Assembly (NCBI GenBank): GCA_934436505.1
Contig: CAKSAP010000001.1
Span: 558,001-622,000 of the forward strand
Length of the DNA: 64,000 nt
Source: an uncultured Eubacteriales bacterium
GTDB lineage: Bacteria > Bacillota > Clostridia > Oscillospirales > Acutalibacteraceae
Direction: 5' to 3'
A program made the translations under genes and the position numbers. Every line of letters starts with the position of its first letter. Position 1 is the first letter of the stretch. The notes under the pieces were generated by a model. The model was not told where the DNA came from, did not search any database, and was given only the letters and a program-made list of their open reading frames with translations. Below, one piece after another: positions 25,047-31,935 of the stretch.

Positions 25047-27530
25047 ATGTTCAAATTCACAGGTTTTACGGAGAAAGCTAACAAGGCTCTCAACAAGGCG
25101 GTTGAGTGCGCACAAAACCTCGGTCACACCTATATAGGCAGTGAACATTTGCTTTTAGGTCTTTTGTCCGATACCGCAACCGTTGCGGGCGTTGTCCTCT
25201 CCGGCAGAAAGTTTTATTTTGATGATGTAGAGGAATATATTAAGCAGACGGTCGGCGTAGGTATGCCCACTCAGTTAGGTGCGCAGGACTTCACTCCGAG
25301 AAGCAAGAGAATAATCGAAAATGCGGTTTATCTTGCAGGCAGAACGGGTAACTCCCTTGCAGGCACAGAGCATATTTTGCTTTCGATAGCAAGCGATGAC
25401 TCCTGCTATGCTTATCAGATATTGGAGCGTGGCGGCGTTACAGCGGAGAGTATTATGTCGGATATTTCAAAGAAGCTTATGAACACCTCTTCGGCAAATG
25501 CAAACGACGACGGCAAGTCGGGCACGGGTAACGAAGCCCTTGACCAGTTCTCAAGAGATTTGACAGAGCTTGCACGACAGGGCAAAATCGACCCCGTAAT
25601 CGGCAGACACGACGAAATCGAGAGGGTTATCCAAATCCTTTCAAGGAGAACGAAGAACAACCCTTGCCTTATCGGCGAACCCGGTGTAGGTAAAACGGCT
25701 ATCGCAGAGGGCTTAGCTCTTAAAATCGTATCGGGCGAAGTTCCCGAAACGCTTAAAAACAAGAAGATTGTTTCCCTTGACCTTACAAGTATGGTCGCAG
25801 GCACAAAGTACAGAGGCGACTTCGAGGAAAGAATTAAAAAGGTTATCGACGAGGTTAAGGCGTCTCCCGATATTATCCTGTTCATAGATGAGGTGCATAC
25901 GCTTATCGGTACAGGCAGTGCAGAGGGTGCGGTTGATGCCGCTAATATCCTTAAACCCTCACTCGCAAGAGGCGAATTACAGGTAATCGGTGCTACTACA
26001 ATCGAGGAATACAGAAAGAATATCGAAAAGGACGCAGCGCTTGAGCGTAGGTTCCAGCCTGTTATGGTTGACGAGCCGTCAAAGGAAGAAGCAATCGAAA
26101 TATTAAAGGGCTTGCGTGATAAATACGAGGCTCATCATAAGGTAAAAATCACCGACTCGGCTATCAAAGAGGCTGTTGAACTGTCAGTGAGATATATCGC
26201 AGACAGATACCTTCCCGATAAGGCGATTGACTTGATTGATGAGGCAGCTTCACGTGTAAGGCTTCGTGCCTTTACAGAGCCGCCCGAGCTCCACGAGCTT
26301 GAGCAGAAGAAGAAGGACATAGAAGCCGAGAAATTAAGCGCAGTAAACTCGCAGGACTTCGAGCTTGCGGCAAAGCTTCGTGACGAGGAAAAGGAAATTT
26401 CAGACTCCCTTGAAAAGAAAAAGGAGGATTGGAAGAGTAAGGCAGGCAGAAGCAAGGACGAGGTTACGGAAAACGAGATTGCGGAAATCGTATCTCTTTG
26501 GACGGGCGTTCCTACGGCTCAGCTGACACAGCAGGAAAGCGACAGACTTCTTCATATGGAGGAAACGCTTCACAACCGAATTATCGGTCAGGACGAGGCT
26601 GTTAAGGCGGTTTCGAGAGCGATAAGACGTTCAAGAACAGGACTTAAAGACCCGAAGAAGCCCATTGGCTCATTCATCTTCTTAGGTCCCACGGGCGTAG
26701 GTAAAACAGAGCTTTGCAAGGCACTTGCACAGACCCTGTTCGGCGACGAAAACGCAATGATAAGGCTTGATATGTCCGAGTATATGGAGAAGCACACGGT
26801 ATCCCGTTTGGTAGGCTCGCCTCCCGGATATGTAGGATATGAGGAGGGCGGTCAGCTTACCGAGAAAATCAGGAGAAAGCCCTATTCGGTTGTCCTCTTC
26901 GATGAGATTGAAAAGGCTCATCCCGACGTGTTCAATATGCTTTTGCAGATTTTGGACGACGGTATTCTTACCGACTCGCAGGGCAGACGTGTTGACTTCA
27001 AAAACAGCGTTATCATAATGACCTCAAACGTCGGCGCAAAGCTTATAACTCAAAAGAGTGCCGACTTCGGCTTCACAGGAAAGGAAAATTCCGCAGAGGC
27101 TGAGATGGAAAAAGAGAAGATCAGAGAGGCTGTTATGGGAGAGCTTAAAAAAACCTTCCGCCCCGAATTCCTGAACCGTGTCGATGACATAATCGTATTC
27201 GACAGACTTCAGAAAGACGATATTAAGAAGATTGCGGTAAATCTTCTTGCTTCACTTAAAAAGCGTGTCGAGGAACTCGGTATCGGTATCGAATTTACCG
27301 ACAAGGCAATAAGCGATATTGCCGACGCAGGTTTTGACGAGGTTTACGGCGCAAGACCTCTTAAAAGGGCAATTCAAAACAAGATTGAAAACCTTTTGTC
27401 CGAGGAAATGCTCGAAAACAAGGTAGTCAAAGGTAAGTCATATATCTGCGATTCCGAGGACGGCAAATTCAGCTTCAAGGAAAAAACCGAGGAGCAGAAA
27501 GAGCCGAAGCCCGAGGAAAAAGCGGAGTAA
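25047..27530 (+). CDS. clpC: ATP-dependent Clp protease ATPase subunit ClpC
   Basis: Hexameric AAA+ unfoldase that feeds arginine-phosphorylated and adaptor-bound proteins to ClpP. 827 aa: N-domain with two Clp repeats (1-145), first AAA module with Walker A GEPGVGKT (210-217), a middle region with a UVR motif (AVNSQDFELAAKLRDEEKE) that binds McsB-type adaptors, second AAA module with GPTGVGKTE, and a C-terminal D2 domain. RBS AAAGGA. It is the last gene of the CtsR operon; clpP is not in the window. Confidence 0.97.
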   Translation: MFKFTGFTEKANKALNKAVECAQNLGHTYIGSEHLLLGLLSDTATVAGVVLSGRKFYFDDVEEYIKQTVGVGMPTQLGAQDFTPRSKRIIENAVYLAGRTGNSLAGTEHILLSIASDDSCYAYQILERGGVTAESIMSDISKKLMNTSSANANDDGKSGTGNEALDQFSRDLTELARQGKIDPVIGRHDEIERVIQILSRRTKNNPCLIGEPGVGKTAIAEGLALKIVSGEVPETLKNKKIVSLDLTSMVAGTKYRGDFEERIKKVIDEVKASPDIILFIDEVHTLIGTGSAEGAVDAANILKPSLARGELQVIGATTIEEYRKNIEKDAALERRFQPVMVDEPSKEEAIEILKGLRDKYEAHHKVKITDSAIKEAVELSVRYIADRYLPDKAIDLIDEAASRVRLRAFTEPPELHELEQKKKDIEAEKLSAVNSQDFELAAKLRDEEKEISDSLEKKKEDWKSKAGRSKDEVTENEIAEIVSLWTGVPTAQLTQQESDRLLHMEETLHNRIIGQDEAVKAVSRAIRRSRTGLKDPKKPIGSFIFLGPTGVGKTELCKALAQTLFGDENAMIRLDMSEYMEKHTVSRLVGSPPGYVGYEEGGQLTEKIRRKPYSVVLFDEIEKAHPDVFNMLLQILDDGILTDSQGRRVDFKNSVIIMTSNVGAKLITQKSADFGFTGKENSAEAEMEKEKIREAVMGELKKTFRPEFLNRVDDIIVFDRLQKDDIKKIAVNLLASLKKRVEELGIGIEFTDKAISDIADAGFDEVYGARPLKRAIQNKIENLLSEEMLENKVVKGKSYICDSEDGKFSFKEKTEEQKEPKPEEKAE

Positions 27531-27572
27531 AAAATAATGCGTTGCCCGATATAACACCTTGACGGCAAAAAG

Positions 27573-27612
27573 TTTAGCCTCCCCGATTTATTTCGGAGAG
27601 GCTAAATGTTGT
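27573..27612 (+). terminator. Terminator after clpC
   Basis: Arms TTTAGCCTC (27573-27581) and GAGGCTAAA (27598-27606) pair perfectly and extend, with one mismatch, to a stem of about 13 bp. The downstream tract TGTTGTTT is T-rich but interrupted. Confidence 0.65.
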
Positions 27613-27632
27613 TTATGCGGAATTTATATGCG

Positions 27633-27790
27633 ACCGTAGGGACAACCGCATTTCAGCCTCCCTTGTGTAAAGGGAGGTGGGTTGCCGTAGGCAACTCGGA
27701 GGGATTGTTGGTTGATTTTATATGTTTTTATAAATTCCCTCAGTCATTTTTTCGCAGAAAAAATGACAGCCCCCTCAAAGATGGGGCGGA
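27633..27790 (+). repeat. Modular hairpin repeat, copy 1
   Basis: Element read on the plus strand. A lead-in ACCGTAGGGACAACCGCA is shared with copy 2. Then hairpin H1 (CCTCCCTTGTGTAAAGGGAGG, imperfect stem), hairpin H2 of type A (GTTGCC-GTA-GGCAAC), a core in which GGAGGGATT pairs with AATTCCCTC across about 35 A/T-rich bases, hairpin H3 (CATTTTTTC-GCA-GAAAAAATG) and hairpin H4 (GCCCC-CTCAAAGAT-GGGGC). No credible reading frame. A further GC hairpin (GGCGGTGG-CTTG-CTGCCGCC, from 27825) lies between it and the toxin-antitoxin promoter. Confidence 0.8.
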
Positions 27791-27866
27791 AACACGAATT
27801 GAATTATATATCCCGTAATGTAGGGCGGTGGCTTGCTGCCGCCGTCAAATCACTTACAAAAATAGG

Positions 27867-27895
27867 TTGAATTTATCCTATAATATGTGTATAAT
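27867..27895 (+). promoter_or_regulatory. Promoter of the toxin-antitoxin pair
   Basis: -35 TTGAAT (27867-27872), 17 bp, -10 TATAAT (27890-27895). Transcription should start at about 27902, directly at the GGAGGTG Shine-Dalgarno, so the leader is only about a dozen bases. This rules against translation from the ATG at 27900. Confidence 0.78.
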
Positions 27896-27914
27896 ATAGA
27901 TGGAGGTGATATGT

Positions 27915-28157
27915 TTGAAAATCAATACAAATAATCTTGTTTCTATTACAGAGGCAAATCAGAACTTCTCTAAGGTGGCACGCCTTGTTGACGAAAACGG
28001 TTCTGCCGTTATTTTGAAAAATAATGTTCCACGCTATCTTATTGTTGAATTCGGACAGGCTGAAAAAGAGCAGACGGCATCAAATGAGGACGTTACGGCA
28101 ATTTCCAAAAGATTGATTTCAAAAAATAAACAGGCTTATGAGGAGCTTGCGAAATGA
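27915..28157 (+). CDS. Phd/YefM-type antitoxin
   Basis: An 80-aa protein of the Phd/YefM kind: an N-terminal DNA-binding region with the family pattern TEANQNFSKVARLVDENGSAVILKNNVPRYLIV, and a polar C-terminal tail that in relatives folds on the toxin. It should neutralise the Doc-like protein encoded next and repress the operon. The chosen start is TTG 27915, eight bases after GGAGG. An in-frame ATG at 27900 would precede that Shine-Dalgarno and lies at or before the transcription start. ATGA overlap with the toxin gene. Confidence 0.88.
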   Translation: MKINTNNLVSITEANQNFSKVARLVDENGSAVILKNNVPRYLIVEFGQAEKEQTASNEDVTAISKRLISKNKQAYEELAK

Positions 28158-28531
28158 TAATACTGACAAAGGAGCAGATTATATACCTGCACGATGAATT
28201 GATATGCGAAACCGGAGGGATACACGGATTGCGTGATGAAGCTCTGTTGGACTCGGCTTTACATTCTCCTTTTCAAAGCTTTGACGGTGTTGAAGCTTTT
28301 CCGTCTATTCAGCAAAAAGGCGCACGGTTGGGCTATGGACTGATTTCAAATCACGTTTTTCTTGACGGCAATAAGCGTATCGGCGCACATGTTATGCTTG
28401 TGTTTTTGGCACTCAACGGGATTGAGCTTGAATACACACAAAATGAGCTTGCAAATATGATACTTGATGTAGCCGATAATAAATTACAATTTGAGGATAC
28501 GGTCAAATGGGTAATCGAACACCAAATTTGA
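28154..28531 (+). CDS. Doc-type toxin (Fic/Doc family)
   Basis: A 125-aa protein with the compact all-helical Doc fold and the motif HVFLDGNKRIG (67-77). Doc relatives phosphorylate elongation factor EF-Tu, while longer Fic proteins add AMP. The Lys where Fic has Gly (GNKR, not GNGR) and the short length favour Doc. The antitoxin gene directly upstream (4-base overlap) supports a phd-doc addiction module. It sits in a patch of repeats on both sides, which is typical of an acquired module. Confidence 0.9.
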   Translation: MIILTKEQIIYLHDELICETGGIHGLRDEALLDSALHSPFQSFDGVEAFPSIQQKGARLGYGLISNHVFLDGNKRIGAHVMLVFLALNGIELEYTQNELANMILDVADNKLQFEDTVKWVIEHQI

Positions 28532-28553
28532 TTTTGTCCGCAACCAAAGCAAA

Positions 28554-28859
28554 AAGCCATAGGCACTTGGCTGAGTGTTCATAAGGAAGTATTGGTTTCT
28601 CGCATAAAAATCCATTATGCTTTTGCCAAAAAGCCTCGCAAGGCGACAGCCTTGCATCATTTCTTGGCTTCAGCATAAAAGAATTTTTATAACTACGAAA
28701 CTGCAACGCACTTCAAAATAATATATTTTTGATGCAAGAAAAGGCAAACCCCGCAGATAATGCTAACGCATATCTGCGGGGTTTAACGAATTATTGCGCA
28801 AAAAGATGTTGTTTTGAAGCAAAACTTCCTTATGAACACTCAGCCTTATCCTATGGCTT
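28554..28859. mobile_element. 306-bp inverted-repeat element (MITE-like)
   Basis: The ends 28554-28588 and 28824-28859 are imperfect inverted repeats of about 36 bp; the reverse complement of the right end shares AAGCCATAGG and GGCTGAGTGTTCATAAGGAAGT with the left. Inside are a long imperfect hairpin (about 28605-28690, centred on GCAAGGC-GAC-AGCCTTGC) and a GC-rich hairpin CCCCGCAGATA (28749-28759) with TATCTGCGGGG (28771-28781). There is no transposase or supported ORF. It resembles a non-autonomous miniature element inserted between the toxin gene and the symporter gene. No clear target duplication was found. Confidence 0.6.
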
Positions 28860-28879
28860 AATTTTATATGCTATGCTGC

Positions 28880-30352
28880 TTATTTCGCTTTCTTTTTTCT
28901 GCCCGTAAAGAGCGAAACGCCGAAAATAACGCCCAAAAGGACGAGCGCAAAGGTCATCCAACCGATAAGCACCGGCTTGCTCTGTGAAGCAAAGGTGTCG
29001 TAATATCCCTTGAGGTAAACGACGATTACGATAATCGGCAAAACATACTGCATATATGCTCTGACCCATTTCGGAAATTTCACGCCGTCGCCTGCGTTTG
29101 CTTCCTTGAGGAAATTCTCAAAGCCCCAACCGTTACGCCTTACGCAGAACATAACGAACAACAAACTGCCGAGAGGCAAAAGGTTGTACGAAACAATGAA
29201 GTCCTCCAAGTCCATAATGCCCGTGCCGCTGCCGAGAGGCTGGAATTTTGAAAGAACGTTAAAGCCTAAAATCGCAGGGATCGAAATGAGTGTTACGATA
29301 ACAAAGTTTACCGCAACCGACTTTTTGCGTTCCCAATTTTTCATATCCATAAATGCCGCAATCAGGTTTTCGAATACAGCGACAACCGTCGAGAGAGCCG
29401 CAAACGACATAAAGATAAAGAAAAGTGTGCCCCAAAGTCTGCCGAAGGGCATCTGATTAAAGAGATTCGGCAATGTTATGAATAAAAGCGAAGGACCTGC
29501 ACCGGGTTCAACACCGAACGAGAAGCAAGCGGGGATAATTATAAAGCCTGCCGTCAATGCAACGAGAGTGTCCAAAATCATAACGCTTATAGCCTCGCCG
29601 CCGAGACGCTTTTCTTTTCCGAGATAGCTGCCGAAGATTTCCATTGCACCGATACCGAGGCTTAACGTAAAGAACGAGTGGCTCATCGCCGCAAAAATCG
29701 CAGTGCCGAAGCCCGACTGCTTAACCGAAGCGAAATCGGGAACAAGATAGAACTTGAAGCCCTCGCTTGCGTTCGGAAGCGTCGCAGAATTGACTGCAAG
29801 CGCAATCATAAGGATAATAAGCAGCGACATCATTACCTTTGTGATTTTCTCAACGCCGTTTTTAACGCCGAGAGCGCATATGCCGAACGATATAACGATA
29901 GCGACAAATGCCCACAAGCCCATTGTTAAGGGCTGACCGAGCATGGCTGAAAATGCGTCCGCAACGCCGTCAACCGAAAGTCCTGTGAGTTTACCTGTAA
30001 GCTCAAGGTATGTGTAGTAGAGCATCCAGCCTGCAACCATTGTGTAGAACGACATCAAAAGGAAGCAGCCGATAATGCTTATCCATTTAAGCCTGTGCCA
30101 TTTAGTGCCTGACGGCTCAAGCGCTTCAAACGCCCTGCCCATACCGTATCTGCTCGCTCTGCCTATCGCAAACTCCGAAACGAGAATGGGGAAGCCGAGT
30201 ATAACCAAAAATGCCAAATACATTACTATAAAAGCCGCACCGCCGTACATTCCGCAAATATACGGAAATTTCCAAACGTTACCGATACCGACCGCACAGC
30301 CTGCCGAAACGAGAATAAAACCGAGTCTTGAACCGAACTTTTCTCTTTCCAT
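28880..30352 (-). CDS. Sodium-dependent symporter (SNF/NSS family)
   Basis: A 490-aa membrane protein of the neurotransmitter:sodium symporter family (LeuT fold, 11-12 helices) that imports amino acids or related amines with Na+. Seen: the family N-terminus FGSRLGFILVSAGCAVGIGN with the unwound TM1 sodium site, WKFPYICGMYGG, and EFAIGRASRYGM. The substrate is not determined by sequence; bacterial relatives carry hydrophobic amino acids such as Trp or Tyr. RBS GAGGTG. A promoter lies at 30383-30411 on the minus strand (TTGAAC, 17 bp, TATTAT). Confidence 0.93.
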   Translation of the reverse strand: MEREKFGSRLGFILVSAGCAVGIGNVWKFPYICGMYGGAAFIVMYLAFLVILGFPILVSEFAIGRASRYGMGRAFEALEPSGTKWHRLKWISIIGCFLLMSFYTMVAGWMLYYTYLELTGKLTGLSVDGVADAFSAMLGQPLTMGLWAFVAIVISFGICALGVKNGVEKITKVMMSLLIILMIALAVNSATLPNASEGFKFYLVPDFASVKQSGFGTAIFAAMSHSFFTLSLGIGAMEIFGSYLGKEKRLGGEAISVMILDTLVALTAGFIIIPACFSFGVEPGAGPSLLFITLPNLFNQMPFGRLWGTLFFIFMSFAALSTVVAVFENLIAAFMDMKNWERKKSVAVNFVIVTLISIPAILGFNVLSKFQPLGSGTGIMDLEDFIVSYNLLPLGSLLFVMFCVRRNGWGFENFLKEANAGDGVKFPKWVRAYMQYVLPIIVIVVYLKGYYDTFASQSKPVLIGWMTFALVLLGVIFGVSLFTGRKKKAK

Positions 30353-30382
30353 AAAACACCTCTTCCAAAATAGTCGTATTAT

Positions 30383-30411
30383 ATAATACCATACAATGCA
30401 AAAGTGTTCAA
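30383..30411 (-). promoter_or_regulatory. Promoter of the sodium symporter gene
   Basis: On the minus strand: TTGAAC (30411-30406), 17-bp spacer, TATTAT (30388-30383). The -10 lies in the palindrome GTATTATATAATAC, which may only reflect A/T richness. Confidence 0.65.
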
Positions 30412-30460
30412 TAAAAAAATCCTTGAAATCGACAGGGCAAAAGCAGATTTTTCGTAAGCC

Positions 30461-30619
30461 TTAGATTTTCTCGAAGCGGATAATATCCCCGTCGGCATCC
30501 TTAATGCCCTTTTCAAAGCTTACAGAAAGCCTGCCGTCTATAACCTCCGTAAATTGAACAATTACAAATTCGTCAGTCTCGGCAAGGTCCTTAGTTATAA
30601 TTTGCGTGCTGTTTTCCAT
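30461..30619 (-). CDS. Hypothetical 52-aa protein in an SOS-box transcript
   Basis: A 52-residue frame from ATG 30619 to TAA 30461 that starts MENSTQIITK and ends DIIRFEKI. It is acidic, has no membrane segment, and shows a beta-type pattern (FVIVQF, RLSVSF). AAGGAG lies about 12 bases upstream, slightly far. It is the only substantial frame of a transcript expected to start near 30718 under a LexA-type box. No family is recognised. A DNA-damage role is inferred only from the operator. Confidence 0.55.
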   Translation of the reverse strand: MENSTQIITKDLAETDEFVIVQFTEVIDGRLSVSFEKGIKDADGDIIRFEKI

Positions 30620-30662
30620 TTAATTCAACTGCTCCTTTACATAATAATCACGCCGAAACATT

Positions 30663-30689
30663 TTAAGAATTTAGCTGCGTAAAACACAT
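30663..30689 (-). CDS. Possible 8-codon leader peptide
   Basis: ATG at 30689 with an ideal Shine-Dalgarno (AAAGGAGAG, eight bases away) opens a frame of only eight codons (MCFTQLNS). An overlapping frame starting at GTG encodes a hydrophobic peptide of up to 19 residues (VEYVFYAAKFLKCFGVIIM) and ends just before the next gene's Shine-Dalgarno. Which of these is translated, if either, is unclear; the strong site implies some ribosome loading. Confidence 0.3.
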   Translation of the reverse strand: MCFTQLNS

Positions 30690-30705
30690 ATTCCACTCTC
30701 CTTTC

Positions 30706-30752
30706 CGAACAAATGTTCGTACTTATAATACCACATTCCTTCATAAAGTCAA
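30706..30752 (-). promoter_or_regulatory. LexA (SOS) box and promoter
   Basis: CGAAC-AAAT-GTTCG (30706-30719) is a perfect palindrome and matches the Gram-positive LexA/DinR consensus CGAACrnryGTTCG. On the minus strand it lies at the expected start site of the promoter TTGACT (30752-30747), 16 bp, TATTAT (30730-30725). LexA bound there would block transcription toward the 52-aa gene. The plus-strand gene at 30860 is too far away and in the wrong context to be its target. Confidence 0.7.
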
Positions 30753-30859
30753 TACCTTTGAAATAATTAAGTACAAATAACGGTACTCACAAAAAAATAT
30801 ATTGACAAACACCCTTTATAAATGTTAGTTTATAATCAGAAAGGTTAGGGGGTATTTAT

Positions 30860-31372
30860 ATGGCTGATTTTAAGAAATTCAAGGAAAAGCACGAAACCGT
30901 AATTCAGTTTATCAAGTTTTCGCTTATTTCAATGCTTGCAGGTCTTACGGAAACAATTTCATTTTTGATAATGAGCTATCTTTTGCCTGCGAGGCTGCCA
31001 AATCAATTCGATTTCTTTGTCTTTCACTATGATACAACGGGAATGTTCGTGGCGTTTTTCGTCTCGGCAATTCTTGCGGAAATAGTATCGTTTACAATCA
31101 ACCGAAAGGCGACGTTTAACGCTAACAACAACGTTGTAAAAAGTGCGATTATGTACTTTTCAATGGTGCTTGTCGTAATTTGCCTCAAAACATGGATTGC
31201 AGGTGCCTTGCAGCCCGTTATGCGTGGCGTTACGGATATAAAGCTTCTTATCGATTGGGTGCCGAAGCTCGTTTCGATGCTTGTTGCGGTGGCGATAATC
31301 TTCCCGATGAACAAGTTTGTAATTATGAAGCACACCGACGAGCCCGAAAAGGAAAAAGCGGAAGAAAAATAA
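30860..31372 (+). CDS. GtrA-like membrane protein
   Basis: A 170-aa protein with four hydrophobic segments and the GtrA pattern (QFIKFSLISMLAGLTETISF at the start, FTINRKATF in the middle, NKFVIMK near the end). Members help move polyprenyl-linked sugars across the membrane or belong to glycosylation systems, but single genes like this one are of unknown role. The C-terminal tail is charged (EPEKEKAEEK). A TATAAT at 30831-30836 and a TTGACA at 30802-30807 are present but 23 bp apart, so the promoter is not certain. A bidirectional terminator follows. Confidence 0.82.
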   Translation: MADFKKFKEKHETVIQFIKFSLISMLAGLTETISFLIMSYLLPARLPNQFDFFVFHYDTTGMFVAFFVSAILAEIVSFTINRKATFNANNNVVKSAIMYFSMVLVVICLKTWIAGALQPVMRGVTDIKLLIDWVPKLVSMLVAVAIIFPMNKFVIMKHTDEPEKEKAEEK

Positions 31373-31387
31373 ATATAAAAATAAAAC

Positions 31388-31422
31388 GACGGCTTATTTC
31401 GCACGAAGTAAGCCGTCATTTT
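31388..31422. terminator. Bidirectional terminator
   Basis: Stem GACGGCTTATTTC (31388-31400) with 31405-31417, 13 bp including one wobble, 4-base loop, ATTTTTAA after it on the plus strand and GTTTTATTTTT on the minus strand. It lies between the convergent GtrA-like and lipoprotein genes. Confidence 0.85.
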
Positions 31423-31431
31423 TAACTTTGT

Positions 31432-31926
31432 TTAATTAAACGTAAATATGAAATTCTTGTCGGGAACGGAAATTTCAACGATTTTCGTGCCCGGCAAATT
31501 CGTCTTGATTTGAAATTTGGTGCCGTCATATTCGCCCGAAAAAATCAGACAATCGCCTGATTTCGTCTGCGACAATGCCGTACCGCTTTTTTGCGCCGTT
31601 GTCAGAACTTTGTTAAGTACAATAATTGCGGAATTTTCGGAAAAATAATTCTCGACGGATGAAATTTTCAAGCCCGAAAGCTCTGCCGCAGAGCCGTTTT
31701 CGTCCTTTGTGAGCGTAAGACCGTCTATGTATTTCGGCGAGGAATAGCGGAGGCTTATGCAGCCTGCTCTTTTCGTGAGCCTTGCCGTGGATTGCGACGA
31801 ATTGTGCTCAATTAAAATATCTGCTGAAATTTCCTCGGGCAGATTGAGAGCCCTGCCTGTTGTTGCATTTGAACATCCTGTAAGCAGAAAAACCAACGCA
31901 GCTGTCGCAAACAGGAATTTTTTCAT
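31432..31926 (-). CDS. Lipoprotein of unknown function
   Basis: A 164-aa protein with a lipoprotein signal (FLFATAALVFLLTGC, acylated Cys18), so it is anchored outside the membrane. The rest is a soluble domain of alternating polar and apolar stretches consistent with beta structure; no family is recognised. RBS AAAGGGTG. Its ATG lies nine bases after the nnr stop, making it the third gene of acpS-nnr-lipoprotein. The placement beside acpS recalls clostridial operons in which a small lipoprotein follows nnr. Confidence 0.8.
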   Translation of the reverse strand: MKKFLFATAALVFLLTGCSNATTGRALNLPEEISADILIEHNSSQSTARLTKRAGCISLRYSSPKYIDGLTLTKDENGSAAELSGLKISSVENYFSENSAIIVLNKVLTTAQKSGTALSQTKSGDCLIFSGEYDGTKFQIKTNLPGTKIVEISVPDKNFIFTFN

Positions 31927-31935
31927 AAATTGTTA

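Noticed and set aside
27600..27820. 70-codon plus-strand frame after clpC
   Set aside because: It runs through terminator and repeat hairpins, so it is not a credible protein.
28154..28531. Full Fic AMP-transferase
   Set aside because: The protein is only 125 aa and has GNKR instead of GNGRxxR, which fits Doc better.
30791..30836. Promoter TTGACA / TATAAT before the GtrA-like gene
   Set aside because: The two hexamers are 23 bp apart, beyond normal spacing, so no promoter feature is claimed.
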